From: Pogonophryne albipinna
Taxonomy: Eukaryota; Chordata; Actinopteri; Perciformes; Artedidraconidae
DNA length: 64,000 nucleotides
Direction: 5' to 3'
NCBI GenBank assembly: GCA_028583405.1
Contig: CM053249.1
Location: forward strand, 33,764,808-33,828,807
Shown: piece after piece, positions 47,063-58,503 of the stretch
Layout of the letters: every line of letters begins with the position of its first letter
Numbering within the stretch: position 1 is the first letter of the stretch
Translations under genes and position numbers: made by a program
The notes under the pieces: model-generated
What the model was told of the DNA's origin: nothing
What the model saw: only the letters and a program-made list of their open reading frames with translations
Databases searched by the model: none

Positions 47063-49218
47063 CACTCCCCTTTTAAACTGTTTTTGTACTGTCCTATTGT
47101 ACACATTGGAATGATTTCTTACTTTATCTATATTAAATAGATAAAGGGGTGCTCTCACACACACACACACAGGCTGTGTGCTCCTCCGTGGCGATGACGG
47201 CTTGCGTTAAAAAATAATAATAAACATATTTGTAAAGTGGGGGGACACAAACGGGATTTCGAAAAGTGCTGGGGACATGTCCCCCCTGGAGATTACGCCA
47301 TGCGTGTGTGTGCGTCAAGTGGAATAAATATATGCAAGTTACAACACACAGAGTAAAATTCTGGCCCTCATGTGCTGTATAGGCTGGCACAACTAGGCTG
47401 TTCAATGGGGCTGATGTGTAGATTCTGCCAGAAGGAAAATCAGCGGGGAGGTGCCACATTGCTTTTCTTCCCGACTGCAACGCTGGTCCCGCAAATCAAG
47501 CAAGAACGTGATTGGTCGATATTCATTGTGGGGGTGGGGGGAGGAGGGGTGTTAGATAGATATAGAGTTGTAGTAAGTAGATAGAGTTCGCTATGATTTA
47601 GGTTTCGTTTATGCATGGGGTAGATTCTTTTAATTACATTTCCTTTTTTGTTTTGTGTATTTTATACATTTTGGATTTTCTTGGCGAGCTATTTTTAGAA
47701 CGTGCCCGGCGGGCGCCTCAAGTTGCCCCTGCGGGCGACTGAGTGCCGTGTTGGCTACCCCTGTCCTAAAGCATAATCAGGCTACAGCCGTTGTGTATTT
47801 TATTATGTGAAGCACTAAATGGTCTTAGAAAAATATCAACTCTTTGTTTGTAGATATCTACTAAACTACAGCATACAAATACAGAGAGTAATGTAGGCCT
47901 GTTATACTGAGAGATATATATTTTACACACTGCTCTGCTTTCTGCACAGACCTCACAGCTGTTCTCACTGTAAACATTGCGTCGCGATGAAATCAATTAC
48001 TAAAATAATATCCAGGGGATGCATGCAGAGCTGTCATTGGCTGAGATAAGTCCGGCCGTGCGTCACGACTCTTTGAAACATCTCTGTTCCCGGAAATGCA
48101 TCCGCGGAGGAGCCGTGGAGGACCGTGGAGGACCCATCAGTGTATCCTCGGTTATAGCTCCTCCAGAGAGCTTCCTCGACGCTCGATTCCTCGGTCCTCG
48201 AAGTGCATTTAGAGAAATGAGATGTCCTTCAACATGGCGCGCTAAAATTCCATTTCCGGGTCACTACCGGAGGACCGAGGAGTCGAGGAGGGGAAATTTA
48301 AGAATTGAGAAGCCTCTCTAGACAAGACAAAACACAACACAGACAGATCGTGACCACCAAAGCAAATTCCTCAGATGTGTAAACCTTGTTCATAAAACCG
48401 CTTCTGATTCAGATTCTGAGGACAAATCTAACGTTTTTTATGGGAATCGTGTTAGTATTACTTTTTCGAGCATTGGTCAAGAAGTGTTAAAACATCGGCC
48501 AGGTCGAAAACTCACAAATGTATTACAACATCAATGAGAATTCTCCCTCTGGAGTGTTAATATGTTGACTAAAGTTCCCTTGCACAGGCTGTGCAATTAA
48601 TCGTATTTTAATCGCAATTACGATTTTGGCCTGCCACAATTACGAAAACAACATAATCGAAAAAAACTATTATTTTGCTTTGCTAGGTTTAATCAATCAA
48701 TCAATGTTTATTTATATAGCCCAAGATCACAAATGTTACATTTGTCTCAGTGGACTTCACAGTTTGTACAGAATGTCGGTATGACAACACGACACCCTCT
48801 GTCCTTAGACCCTCACATCGTACAAGGAAAAACTTCCGGAGAAAACCCACAGTTTAAAGGGAAAAATGGGAGAAACCTCAGGGAGAGCAACAGAGGAGGG
48901 ATCCCTCTCCCAGGACGGACAGATGTGCAATAGATGCCGTGTGTAAATCGAAAAGATAATAATATCCATCCAGGACCACAGCAACAGGCACGACTCAAGA
49001 TCCAGGGCTCGCGATCCAGGACTCAGGACCGCAGCAACAGGATCATCCATGACTCCGGATCCCAGCGTATATAGACACCAAAAAGAAAGAGATTTGGGGA
49101 AGCTGGGTTAATCGGAACATGAGAGTACACAGGTATAGACAGAGAGAAGGAAGAAGTAAGATGTCCCCCGACAAACTAAGCCTATTTCAGCAAAACTAGG
49201 GGCTGAATCTAATCAGCC

Positions 49219-49632
49219 CTAACTATAAGCTTTATCAAAAAGGAAGGTCTTAAGCGCACTCTTAAAAACGGATAGGGTGTCTGCCGCCCGGACACAAACT
49301 GGAAGCTGATTCCACAAATGTGGAGCTTGATAAGAAAAGGCTCTGGCTCCCATTGTACTTTTAGAGACTCTAGGAACAACCAACAACCCTGCATTCTTGG
49401 AACGCAATGCCCTAGTAGGACAGTAGGGTATAATGAGTTCTTTAAGGTAAGATGGCGCCTGCCCATTAAGGGCTTTGTAGGCGAGAAGAAGAATTTTAAA
49501 TTCTATCCTGTGTTCTAGAGGGAGCCAGTGTAAGGCAGCCAGAACAGGAGTAATGTGGTCCCTTTTCCTAACTCTGGTTAGTCCACGAGCTGCAGCATTT
49601 TGAATCAGCTGAAGCGATTTAACTATAATCAT
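49219..49632 (-). pseudogene. L2 LINE C-terminal fragment after RT deletion
   Basis: SLQLIQNAAARGLTRVRKRD, PVLAALHWLPLEHRIEFKIL, LWNQLPVCVRAADTLSVFKS and LKTFLFDKAYS form the usual C-terminus of fish L2 proteins. It overlaps the end of the endonuclease frame by 14 bp in another frame. Confidence 0.85.
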
Positions 49633-50923
49633 TACTACTGAGTGCTATGGGAATAGAAGGCTCAATCGAGCTATGGTTCTCTGTCAGCCTGGCTACAGTG
49701 CTGAAAAGAAATCTTGCATTATTCTTATTCTCATCTATTAATGAAGAGTAGTAGGCTGCTCTCGCTTTACGCAGTGCTTTCTTATATTCATTGAGAGTAA
49801 TATGCCAAATTAAACGAGATTCTTCAAGTTTAGTGGAACGCCATATCCTTTCAAGTTGTCTCGACTTTTGCTTTATTTTGCGGGTTTCGGCATTATGCCA
49901 TGGAGCTAATCTATGTTGTTTTATTTTCTTCTTTTTCAAAGGAGCAACAGAGTCTAATTGTATTCGCAGCGCATCTGTAGCACTATCAACAACATGATCA
50001 ATTTGGGGTGGTGTACATTTTGTATAAGTTTCCTCCCCTACATGCAGACATGCTATCGAGTTAAATATTGGTGGAATCTCTTCCTTAAATTTGGCTATAG
50101 CACTAACAGATAGCTTTCTGCTGCAGGAGCTTTTGACTAATGCTTTGTAGTCTAGTAACAGTTCTTCAAAAGTTACTAAGAAATGGTCGGATAAAGCAGG
50201 ATTATGCGGTTCGACTAATAGTTGCTCAATTTCAATACCATAAGTCAGAACAAGGTCGAGAGTGTGATTATAGCAGTGGGTTGGTTTATTTACACTCTGA
50301 CAGAAACCAACAGAATCTAATATAGAGTTAAAGGCAACAGTAAGGCTATTTTTATCATCGTCAACATGAATATTAAAGTCACCTACGATAATTACTTTAT
50401 CTGTTTTAAGAACCAAAGTTGATAAAAACTCAGAGAATTCTGATAAGAATTCTGAATAAGGACCTGGTGCACGGTACACTGTAACAAATAAGATTGGCTG
50501 CAAAGTTTTCCAGGTCGGATGCGTAAGACTAAAAACAAGACTTTCAAAGGAGGTATAATTTAATTTTGGTTTAGTATTGATAAGTAAACTTGAGTCAAAG
50601 ATTGCTGCAACTCCACCTCCTCGGCCCGTGCCTCGGGCAATATGAGTATTGATATGGCTGGGTAGAGTGGCCTCATTTATGCTGACATATTCTTCATGTC
50701 TCAACCAAGTTTCAGTGAGACAGCATATATCAATATTATAATCTGATATTAAATCATTTACCAATATTGCTTTAGATGCTAGAGATCTTATGTTTAAGAG
50801 ACCACATTTAATATTCCTGTTTTGTTGCACTGTAGTAGTTGTTACATTTACTTTTATTAGGTTATTATGTATGACACCTCTATTAGGTTTTACCTTAAAT
50901 TGTCCTTGGGCAGACACACACAC
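49619..50923 (-). pseudogene. L2 LINE endonuclease domain, 434 codons
   Basis: Motifs in order: CGLLNIRSLASKA, ICCLTETWLRHEE, GTGRGGGVAAIFDSS, FVTVYRAPGPYSEFL, KVIIVGDFNIHVDD, HTLDLVLTYG, LSDHFLVTFEE. The frame continues into the linker (AYYSSLIDENKNNARFLFST) and stops just after the deletion junction. The endonuclease itself looks complete. Confidence 0.88.
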
Positions 50924-51533
50924 CGCTAATATTGGGTATTTTATTGGGTTCGGGATTCCTATGGATGACTGCCTAGGAGAGAGCGCAGAGAAGCGTGTAA
51001 GACTGCGACTCCGCCTCCTGGTCTCAACTCCAGTTTGTCATGGATTAAGTCCACAAAGCCCTGAAATGTTTGCCGGAATGAGATTTGCACCTTCCAAAGT
51101 AGGATGAATGCCGTCTCTCTTAAGGTTGTGACAGTGCACTGCAACATATTTGATCTAATTTATTTCAGTCTAATTTATTTTAACTTATCATATCTAATTT
51201 ATTTTAATTCATCATATTTATATATGTTTAGTAGCTGGTGGAAGTGCGCTCCAAAAATATTTGTTGATCTTGTTTATTGGTATTTATTATTTTGATATTA
51301 TTTATTTAAATATAAATGTATCATTTATTTTAGTATTGGTTTTTCAGTGGAATTATACGTTCAGGGTAATCAACAGTTAAAAAGATACTGTTCATATTAT
51401 TATTTGTATTTGTTTTAAAGTTCAATAAATGGATGTTTTTAAAGTCAATGAATAATCGTATTTAATAATCGTGAAATCAATTATTGACCAAAATAATCGT
51501 GATTATGATTTTTGCCATAATCGAGCAGCCCTA

Positions 51534-52273
51534 GCCTTAGCAACAAAAAAATTAACAATCACTATCATAGAGTGGTGCAGTGATGAGCATCGCTTGGGCT
51601 TTCTCGACAACAACCAATGGGATTTTACTTTGTATTTGGGAATATTGCAGAAAAACGGATATGTGGGAATCACAAGTTTCTGATACTTCCATGTTTTGTT
51701 CAGCAGGATAATCTCCACATATTAACACTACTTTATGATTTTTGAAGCGTTAATGCAATCGCCCAAAGTACAAAGCTAACAAACTTTGAGTCACATTACT
51801 TCACTTTACCACCGCTAAGCTAAAGGTGGCTAATGTTTGGCATGATGATGTTTAGTAGTCTCATTTAGCAACCACTGTTTTTAAGTCACATAGAAGCTAC
51901 GGACATTCACCAGTGTGGTATATAACCTGATGTATTTTATGTTGTAGAACAAAAAGTGAACATGTTTTGAGCTTGTGTTAACCACAGAAATTCTTTCAGG
52001 AATAAAAAACCCATTTATGAGACCAAAGAACTGGTGAAATACTAACTAATTTACGGTTTTCAGGACTCATTCCTTTAACTCTCTAGTAGTGCCCATAAAA
52101 AAACGACAAAAAAATCATTATCACAGATAACATACCACAGGTAAGGACACATGAGGACATTTAAATTCTTATTTAAACACTTTAGGCTCAGGTGGCCTGA
52201 TAGTCTCCATTAATGTTGGTGTTATCCCTTGATATTCCTTTAGTAGATAAACTGTATTTTCTTTTCCTGCCAG
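51534..52273. repeat. End of intron 8 with MITE-like repeat
   Basis: gcaggataatctccacat (about 51701) and gctaaaggtggctaat (about 51818) are shared with 35395-35627, 56336-56520 and, inverted, 8357-8375. The last 150 bp are ordinary intron with a pyrimidine-rich acceptor. Confidence 0.45.
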
Positions 52274-52609
52274 TCACTCCCCTGCACCTGTGGGATCTCC
52301 GGGACGCGGACCATGACCATGCTGGACGGTACCTACAGCGAGGCAGACACCAACAGCCTGGCCGGCTACACTGAGGAGCCCATGGTGCCGGAGGAGGAGC
52401 AGGAAGAGCTGCACGAGGTTCCCGAGAAACCCGAACACATGGTGGTGCATCTCTCAGTGAGCAGCGAGTCCACCACCGCCAAGAAGAAGAAGAGCCTGCG
52501 GAAGCTTAACATCATCCAGAACACGCACGCCATTGACAAATACTCACGGATGATTTTCCCTGGGTCATACATCTTCTTCAACCTTATCTATTGGTCTGTG
52601 TACTGCTGA
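52274..52609 (+). CDS. gabrr2: gabrr2 exon 9: cytoplasmic loop, M4 and stop
   Basis: The terminal coding exon (336 bp) follows cctgccag and ends with tga at 52607-52609. It starts in phase 0 with SLPCTCGISG, the rho-type Cys pair at the start of the loop, then MLDGTYSEADTNSLAGY, typical of rho-2. An acidic run (EEEQEELHEVPEKPEH), a VVHLSVSSES segment and a lysine cluster (AKKKKSLRK) follow. Conserved NTHAIDKYSRMIFP leads into M4 (GSYIFFNLIYWSVYC). The protein ends VYC where human rho-2 ends VFS. Internal ATGs at 52313 and 52319 are not starts. Confidence 0.96.
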   Translation, partial: SLPCTCGISGTRTMTMLDGTYSEADTNSLAGYTEEPMVPEEEQEELHEVPEKPEHMVVHLSVSSESTTAKKKKSLRKLNIIQNTHAIDKYSRMIFPGSYIFFNLIYWSVYC

Positions 52610-54600
52610 GAGACACTCAGAGTCTGGACATAGGGCAGGAGGAAGAACTCAGACAGTAAAACTGCTCAGAATGGGATTATTGGGGAGTGCTGTTGTACTG
52701 TGTGTCTGAAGTGCACGTTCTGCAAAGATTCATCATGAACACTTTGGGATTCATTGAACACTCTTGATATGTTTTCTCATGCAGCAATTGAATGTTCACT
52801 ATATAACTATAAAACAAAGAAAAATTGTCATTTGAATGACGTTTTACACAAATTATTTTCAAGCTTCATGAACTTTCGACTGCTGTTTAAAAGCTCTTCG
52901 TCCTCATTTCTTCTGTTCATTAGATGATGCCAACTTTGTATTTGACTCCTAACATGGAGAGATAAGACGATGTGATTATGTAAGCTACTTAGTTGATGGA
53001 TCTGTGTATTAATATGTATTTGTCAATTTTTGATTGTCAAGGCAGGAATCACCATGATCAAAAGGTTTTTAAGGCCCATTCTTTATCAGTCATGATTTAA
53101 TTTCAAGCAGTGATTCAAATTTCATTTTTAATATGTCAAGATAACAGATTTGGAATATATTCTCCAAGCCTGTCATTCAGTTCTCAATTAATTCTGACGA
53201 ATCAATCAGATTGAGAGGTTAGCACTGTTAGCATCTCTCTGACCCTGTATTTAGCGGTGCTTTTAGCTAAATGCTAACATGCTAACATTCTAATCATGTT
53301 TAGCAGGTACTGTTTACCATGTTCACCATCTTAATTTAGCATACAAACATACATACATACAGCTGAGGCTGATGGGAATGTTTTGCAGGAGTTTGGTCAT
53401 AAACCAAAGTACAGGAAGAATTTAATCTTAATGATCATGGCACTTTATGAAACCTCGCAATCACAATGGTTATTCGATATGATCGTGCGGAGAACATGAA
53501 TATCTTTACCAAAGTTTATTGCAATCAATGTGTATATCAAAACCAAAAATATCAATCTCATGGTGCTACTGGAGAAAGATACAGTCAGATGATCACTACT
53601 GCAGGTCAATCCATAGAATATTTGCCAGAATATCTTAGTCTGGACCCCCCCCCCCCCCAAATCCACTGCTAGCATTGAAAACTGTTTTCTAATCTTGACA
53701 TTATTCTATCTTTATCAATGGCTAACAGGCTTCCGTACTTCATGGTCCGTCAGATACCCCTCTTTCACCGAGGCAGTTCCAGGACCAATTTGGAGGTGGT
53801 GCCCAATCGCCAACTAGTTGCGCTCAAAGAACCAAGAGCCAGCCATAAGTCAGAGGCTGGGTTGGAGCAACTATAGTCCATGGAGAGAGTAGAAATTTGG
53901 CGGCAAATTGCAAAGTGGCAAAAACTCAACCACAAACATATATACATAAAAGTCACACAACATTAAACAAGCATACGTGTGACTTATTATTTTGTATTCC
54001 TCAAAGTTTGAGTTGCAACCCGTATGCTATCATTGTGGCTACCTTCTCTAATGTTTGTAGGGATTCCATTCTTCCAAACACGACAAAAATAATACAACTA
54101 TTATTTAGTTTGTTGGCTCTCAATCTTGTTATCGATTGTCAGACTGGCTTTGGTGGCTAGGCTAACATCATCCATGTAATATACTGTAAGAGAAACTTCA
54201 AATAAGACAATCCCATATTGAAGTCGCTATGTTGCCAAACATTGTCATAGAACTCAATTCAGTGAAAAAGGGGTACGAGTGGATTTAATCAATTAGTGAT
54301 TTCTCTCCGCCTTTATATATAAATCAGGTCCATCCTAATGAAATATAAGATAAGAAAATATTTTCAAAAGAAAAATGATTTATTCCATGTTTTCCAAACA
54401 CTAGGTGGGCGCTTATTTTTCAAGTGCGTTACAGTAAATCCATTGCAAAGAAGTTGCACATTTGTGTTTGTTTCATGTATTCATGTGAAGAATGTTAACA
54501 GTCTCCACATTGCTCACATAGTTGGACAAAAGTGAACGGAGTAAAAATAAATATCTTAACATAAAGACCTACGGGTAATTATCTTCAGCACCACAACACC
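52610..54600 (+). other. 3' flank / presumptive 3' UTR of gabrr2
   Basis: Unique-looking, AT-rich sequence follows the stop codon. I see no coding exon and no convincing canonical AATAAA with a downstream GU-rich element in the first kilobase, so the UTR end is not placed. A C homopolymer (about 12) occurs at 53647-53658. Short stretches with the word gctagc/gctaac at 53220-53300 look like old repeat sequence. Confidence 0.4.
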
Positions 54601-55017
54601 ACCTGATATCTTGAGAGAATATAACATTTAATTAATTATTACGAGATATACTTGTTGTACTTGCCAGTTATGGCCAATCTCAACTGCTCAACTCAACATT
54701 CTCTGCTCTGATGTGTTAAGACCAGCATGGCTTTACTGTATAACTGGCCTCTTGGTAAACTAGCTTATTAAGTTAGTTTGCACACACTGATTACTTAGAG
54801 AACTATCTTATTTGTTGCTAATTCCCTTAGCATGTGACGGGAATGTGCAGATTTATCTTGAGTTTCCCCAAACTAATTTAGAAATGTTGATTGCACTTTG
54901 CATGAAAACATGCTTACCCGCTTGAAACAGCTTTGATCTAAACCTCCATTGTAAAACTTCTACAATCTAAAGAAATCTCATTAAAAAAAAAACACCACTA
55001 AAACAATATGACCTGAA

Positions 55018-55834
55018 CCCCGGTGGCTATAGATAAGAGATCAACTCAGTGAAAGCACCGCCTGCTGACCAATCAGAGCTCAGTGTGCGGAGTTTAAATC
55101 TATCAAGTCATATTACAGGATAAAAGAAATACAGTTTAAACTGCCGTATGCAGAGAAGACGCCAACGTGTCGCACTTATCATTCATATCACACTGATATC
55201 ACATCATCAATCAGATCATCGATCATATAATATCACAATATTTCCTTATCTGAGTCAGCTTCTCGAGCCGTATCTGGCCGTGCAACACTTACACTGTCAC
55301 ATACTGTATGCAGAAGTATTATTTTAATTTAGTTTTAGTTTATTATTATTTTTACCAGCTGTTCTGCATTCACCTTGCAGGTGAAACGATGTGGCTTTTA
55401 TCCTGGATTATGTGTTTAAGTCATGGATGTTTAAAGTGTAACTTCTTCATATTAGTTTACTTTTCATTAATGAAGTATGACGCTGCGCTGACAATACGCT
55501 TGTCCATGTTTGTGATTGGTCAAATGTAGCTAACCCCGCCCCTTTCACGTGAACGCGCTTTCAGACGGACAGAGAAACCCTGGGTTGATTTACCGAGTTG
55601 ATAACCAGCGTCGTATGACCGCTTAGAGAGATCTCATTTGTTAGGATTAGTTAAGATAAGTCAAACATATCCAGGGTCTGTTGAACTGGCTTCGTAGTAT
55701 AGTTTACTGGTGGCTGCATAGCAGCGCTAATGTCAAAGACACAAACATTATATTTTAATTTTACCAGGATGCAGTGACAAAAATATTTGGGAAGGCTTAG
55801 CCTTCCCTAGCCTACAGTACCCGCCGCCCCTGCC
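55018..55834. mobile_element. hAT-like MITE, copy 2 (inverse of 12312-13220)
   Basis: The right end read inversely is CAGGGGCGGCGGGTACTG. Flanks CCTGAACC (left) and CCTGAACT (right) are 7 of 8 identical, which supports an 8-bp duplication. Inverse copy of 12312-13220 in intron 4. 54601-55017 shows nothing recognised. Confidence 0.7.
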
Positions 55835-56335
55835 TGAACTGTCTCAATAACAGTTGTTAGAAGACACAACATTGTAAAAAAAGAGGCATCAGCATTTCAG
55901 AAAAAACACAAAACCTCTTAAAAAAACACATTTAAGAAAACACATATAACAAATTTAAGAAATGGCTCATTGTGTCTTTTACCATTTGTCATTAGCCTAC
56001 TTGTCGAATACAGCCGGTCATGACCACGCAAATTGTGTTATGTGGTTCCACTTGTTCCTCTGTGCTGTCAGATACTGTGATGAGATATGGACGGGTTGGT
56101 CTACATTTTGTAAGAATACCTTAAAAAGCCTGTGACTGTAGCAGGTCATCTGTGAGGGCCGCACTGATGTGGAAAACAAGCTCACCCTGGCCATGTGTAT
56201 CTGGTATCTGCTATCAGAAAGAAAACATTTCAGCAGCATCATAAGCTTTTCTGTATCATTACAGAGGTAATATGTGTATGTAATGTTTTATTATCTGCCA
56301 TATTAAACTCTTTATTATTCATGTATAGAGTCGTG

Positions 56336-56520
56336 CAGTGATGACATATTTGTTAGCGAAGCCAGAATTTAGCATCGCAAAGGCCCCCTTAACAAAAAGC
56401 AATGGGATTTTTTTCAAATGGATTTTTCCATCCATTTGAAATATTGCAGAAAACAAACTCAAATGTTTTGTTTAGCAGGATAATCTCCACATATCAACAC
56501 CACTTTAACTATGTTCATGT
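56336..56520. repeat. MITE-family fragment
   Basis: agcaatgggattttt and gcaggataatctccacat are shared with the MITEs at 35395 and 51560. Surrounding sequence 55835-56335 and 56521-57380 shows no feature I can support. Confidence 0.5.
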
Positions 56521-57383
56521 CATCTTCACTCTCAGTAAAGTCATTGTGTCTGATACTGTTATGAGTATTGAGTATAAACCTATTTGTGTGTTTCCACATT
56601 GCATGTGTTCATTCATAGTCCATATTTACAGCGTGCTACAAATGAAAATGCCTAAAACTTTGACTTGAATGTCTTGTTTATTAATCAACTAATGGACAGT
56701 GTTTCAATTCAGTTCATGTAAGCCTGACACACACATTCCTCTTTTGAGCGTCTAGTGATTATGGCCTGCATGTCTTTCTGTTCTAACTCAGCTGTCAGCT
56801 TCTTAGCAGTTTAGACAAACATCAAATTCATAATGTAGAGACTAGTTGGACAAAATAATGCTTAACAACTGTTCCATTTACTGTGTGAACTGTTTTAGGG
56901 GTCGACTGTATGAGATATCGTTCTCCCGCTTGCTGCTGGGTGCAGGTGAAAGTAGGGCGACAGTTCTGTTCACATCGCTGACATTTGTCACAGGTAAATC
57001 TTGCAGGTATGCAACAAACATGACGTTGTTCAATGGTTGTCACACAGCGACAAGCTGGACACTGGATTTGCCGACACAGTACAAACCGGAAGTCAGCTAA
57101 ATAAAGTTATGCACAGAGCTTGCATACTTGTATTAATCTCTATAAACGCATATCTGCATGTGAATGCAGAAATAAACGTATCCTCGTCAGCATGGGTGCC
57201 GGAAGCAGGGGGCCAAGGGTCGTCAGACTTCTGGGTCTTTTACAGCATTGCCATTATATCCTTGTGTCTTTTATTTTTGAAATATGTTCTTTAACTTCCG
57301 GTCCACCGGACTGCTTTTCTTCATTCTTCAATACAAAACGGAAAATTGAATGAAGTTGTTATCAAAAACCAAAATCAGACAGT

Positions 57384-57732
57384 TTTTTTATTAGGTCTTC
57401 TTGTTATCCGTTTTTTAATTCAGACAACATAAACAGGAAAACGGCTTTGGTTTCCCATTTTTTCGTTTTTGATTTAAAATGAAAAAAGGCTGGTATTTTC
57501 ATTTTTTTGTTCAAACGAAAAATCAAACTAACAAAACGTACACTTACCTTTTTTTAATTAGGTTTTTTCGTTATCCGTCTTTTTATTCAGACAATAAGAA
57601 CGGAAAAACGGCTTTGGTTTCCCGTTTTTTCGTTTTAAATAAAAAACGAAAAAACGGAAAAAGGCTGGTATTTCCGTTTTTTGGCTTTTGGTTTAAACGA
57701 AAAATCTAACTGACAAAACGTACACGGACCTA
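57384..57732. repeat. Two tandem ~168-bp units
   Basis: Units 57384-57550 and 57551-57732 share, in order, attaggt, gttatccgt, acggctttggtttccc and aacaaaacgtacac. T/A-rich with internal aaaacggaaa inverse words; the frames are low complexity. Confidence 0.75.
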
Positions 57733-58026
57733 ATAACAATAACTCATCTCTCTCGAGTTTTATTTTTGAGCTTTGCCAAAAGCCACTGTGTCAATGTTGC
57801 TATCATACTGAATAAATATTTACTGTGAATGTATGCAAAAATGTATGGCATATGGCTGTCCAACAGAAGTTAAATTCATTTCTCACTTATTCTGACAATG
57901 TACTTAACCCCAAATAAAATAACCCAATAAAAAGAGTTGTTAAATAATAGTGAAGTCACGTTGTAATAACAATAACTCATCTCTCTCGAGTTTTCTTTTT
58001 GAGCTTTGCTAAAAGCCACTGTGTCA
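57732..58026. repeat. Pair of ~63-bp direct repeats
   Basis: 57732-57794 and 57963-58026 are nearly identical (taataacaataactcatctc, ctctcgagttttxtttttga, agccactgtgtcaa, where x is a or c), separated by 168 bp. Confidence 0.8.
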
Positions 58027-58149
58027 AGTGTCCATCTTGGGTTGCCGTCCGGACTTGTCCAATATGGCGGACCATCTCGCACATGTGCAGTACCGATCGG
58101 GCAGGGGGACGGATCGGGTAGTGACCAAGCCCCCAGGAAGTGCGCCGGA

Positions 58150-58400
58150 CTCAGATGAAAATATTCGTGCTGGCCAAACGGCGGTACTACACTTCCGTTT
58201 GGTTGCCAGGCCCGGAAACACTTTTTCCCATTGGGGAAAGAGTGGTCTGTAAATCGTTGGATAATTTTTTTTAAACTAAATAAACTACCCAGTATGAACA
58301 CTTGTATAGCCCTTATTAAAAACATTTGTTCCTCAAGTTTTAATAATGTGCTAATAACGTTATTCTGAGAGTTATTTCCCTCTGCATTATGAACGTGCAT
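58150..58400. repeat. Dispersed repeat shared with 29590-29820
   Basis: Both stretches contain in order ggtactaca.cttcc, tttttcccattg, taaataaac, agtatga.cac, agcccttatt and gagttatttcc, with moderate divergence. Confidence 0.6.
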
Positions 58401-58503
58401 CTAACCCACGGGACCGCGCCGCCCGGCACGTTCATGTTACGTGTCCCGACCAATCAGAGCACACTGTGCTCACAGGAAGGGTGGGGGCTGGAGCTATCGG
58501 AGC

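Larger units (their letters stand above)
41084..47763. mobile_element. Large hAT (Charlie-like) element inserted in X copy 2
   Basis: An exact 8-bp duplication TCCTAAAG (41076-41083, 47764-47771) flanks inverted ends CAGGGGTCACCAACC / CAGGGGTAGCCAACA. Of its 6680 bp most are later insertions: an L2 LINE (41645-44790) and a second hAT (45464-47062). The remaining parts (41084-41644, 44790-45463, 47063-47763) show no transposase. A 20-21-bp minisatellite (cacatcctctagggg units) lies at about 41327-41405. Confidence 0.9.
40568..48317. mobile_element. Repeat family X, copy 2 (reverse), split by a 6.7-kb hAT
   Basis: 40568-41083 and 47764-48317 are the two halves of one X copy in the opposite orientation to copy 1. 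Joined across the hAT they are collinear with it. The terminus gaaatttaagaattgagaag is at the right; the left terminus is lost where the minisatellite block begins. Confidence 0.75.
48691..51125 (-). mobile_element. L2-type LINE lacking the reverse transcriptase core
   Basis: Minus-strand element. Its 3' end has the aatc repeat and ggctatataaataaacatt-type tail (inverse of 48690-48722). Endonuclease frame at 50923-49619 and C-terminal part at 49632-49219 are joined at about 49620, so the whole RT palm is missing. 3' UTR 49210-48691. Confidence 0.82.
48586..51533. mobile_element. hAT-like element interrupted by an L2 LINE
   Basis: Left end aggctgtgcaattaatcg and right end inversely TAGGGCTGCTCGATTATGG, both followed by aatcg/cgatt subterminal repeats. 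The target duplication is not clear. Nearly all the interior is the LINE. Confidence 0.55.

Noticed and set aside
56846..57294. Possible Cys-containing receptor-like exon
   Set aside because: Several overlapping frames, no conserved motif, and no in-frame splice partners found.
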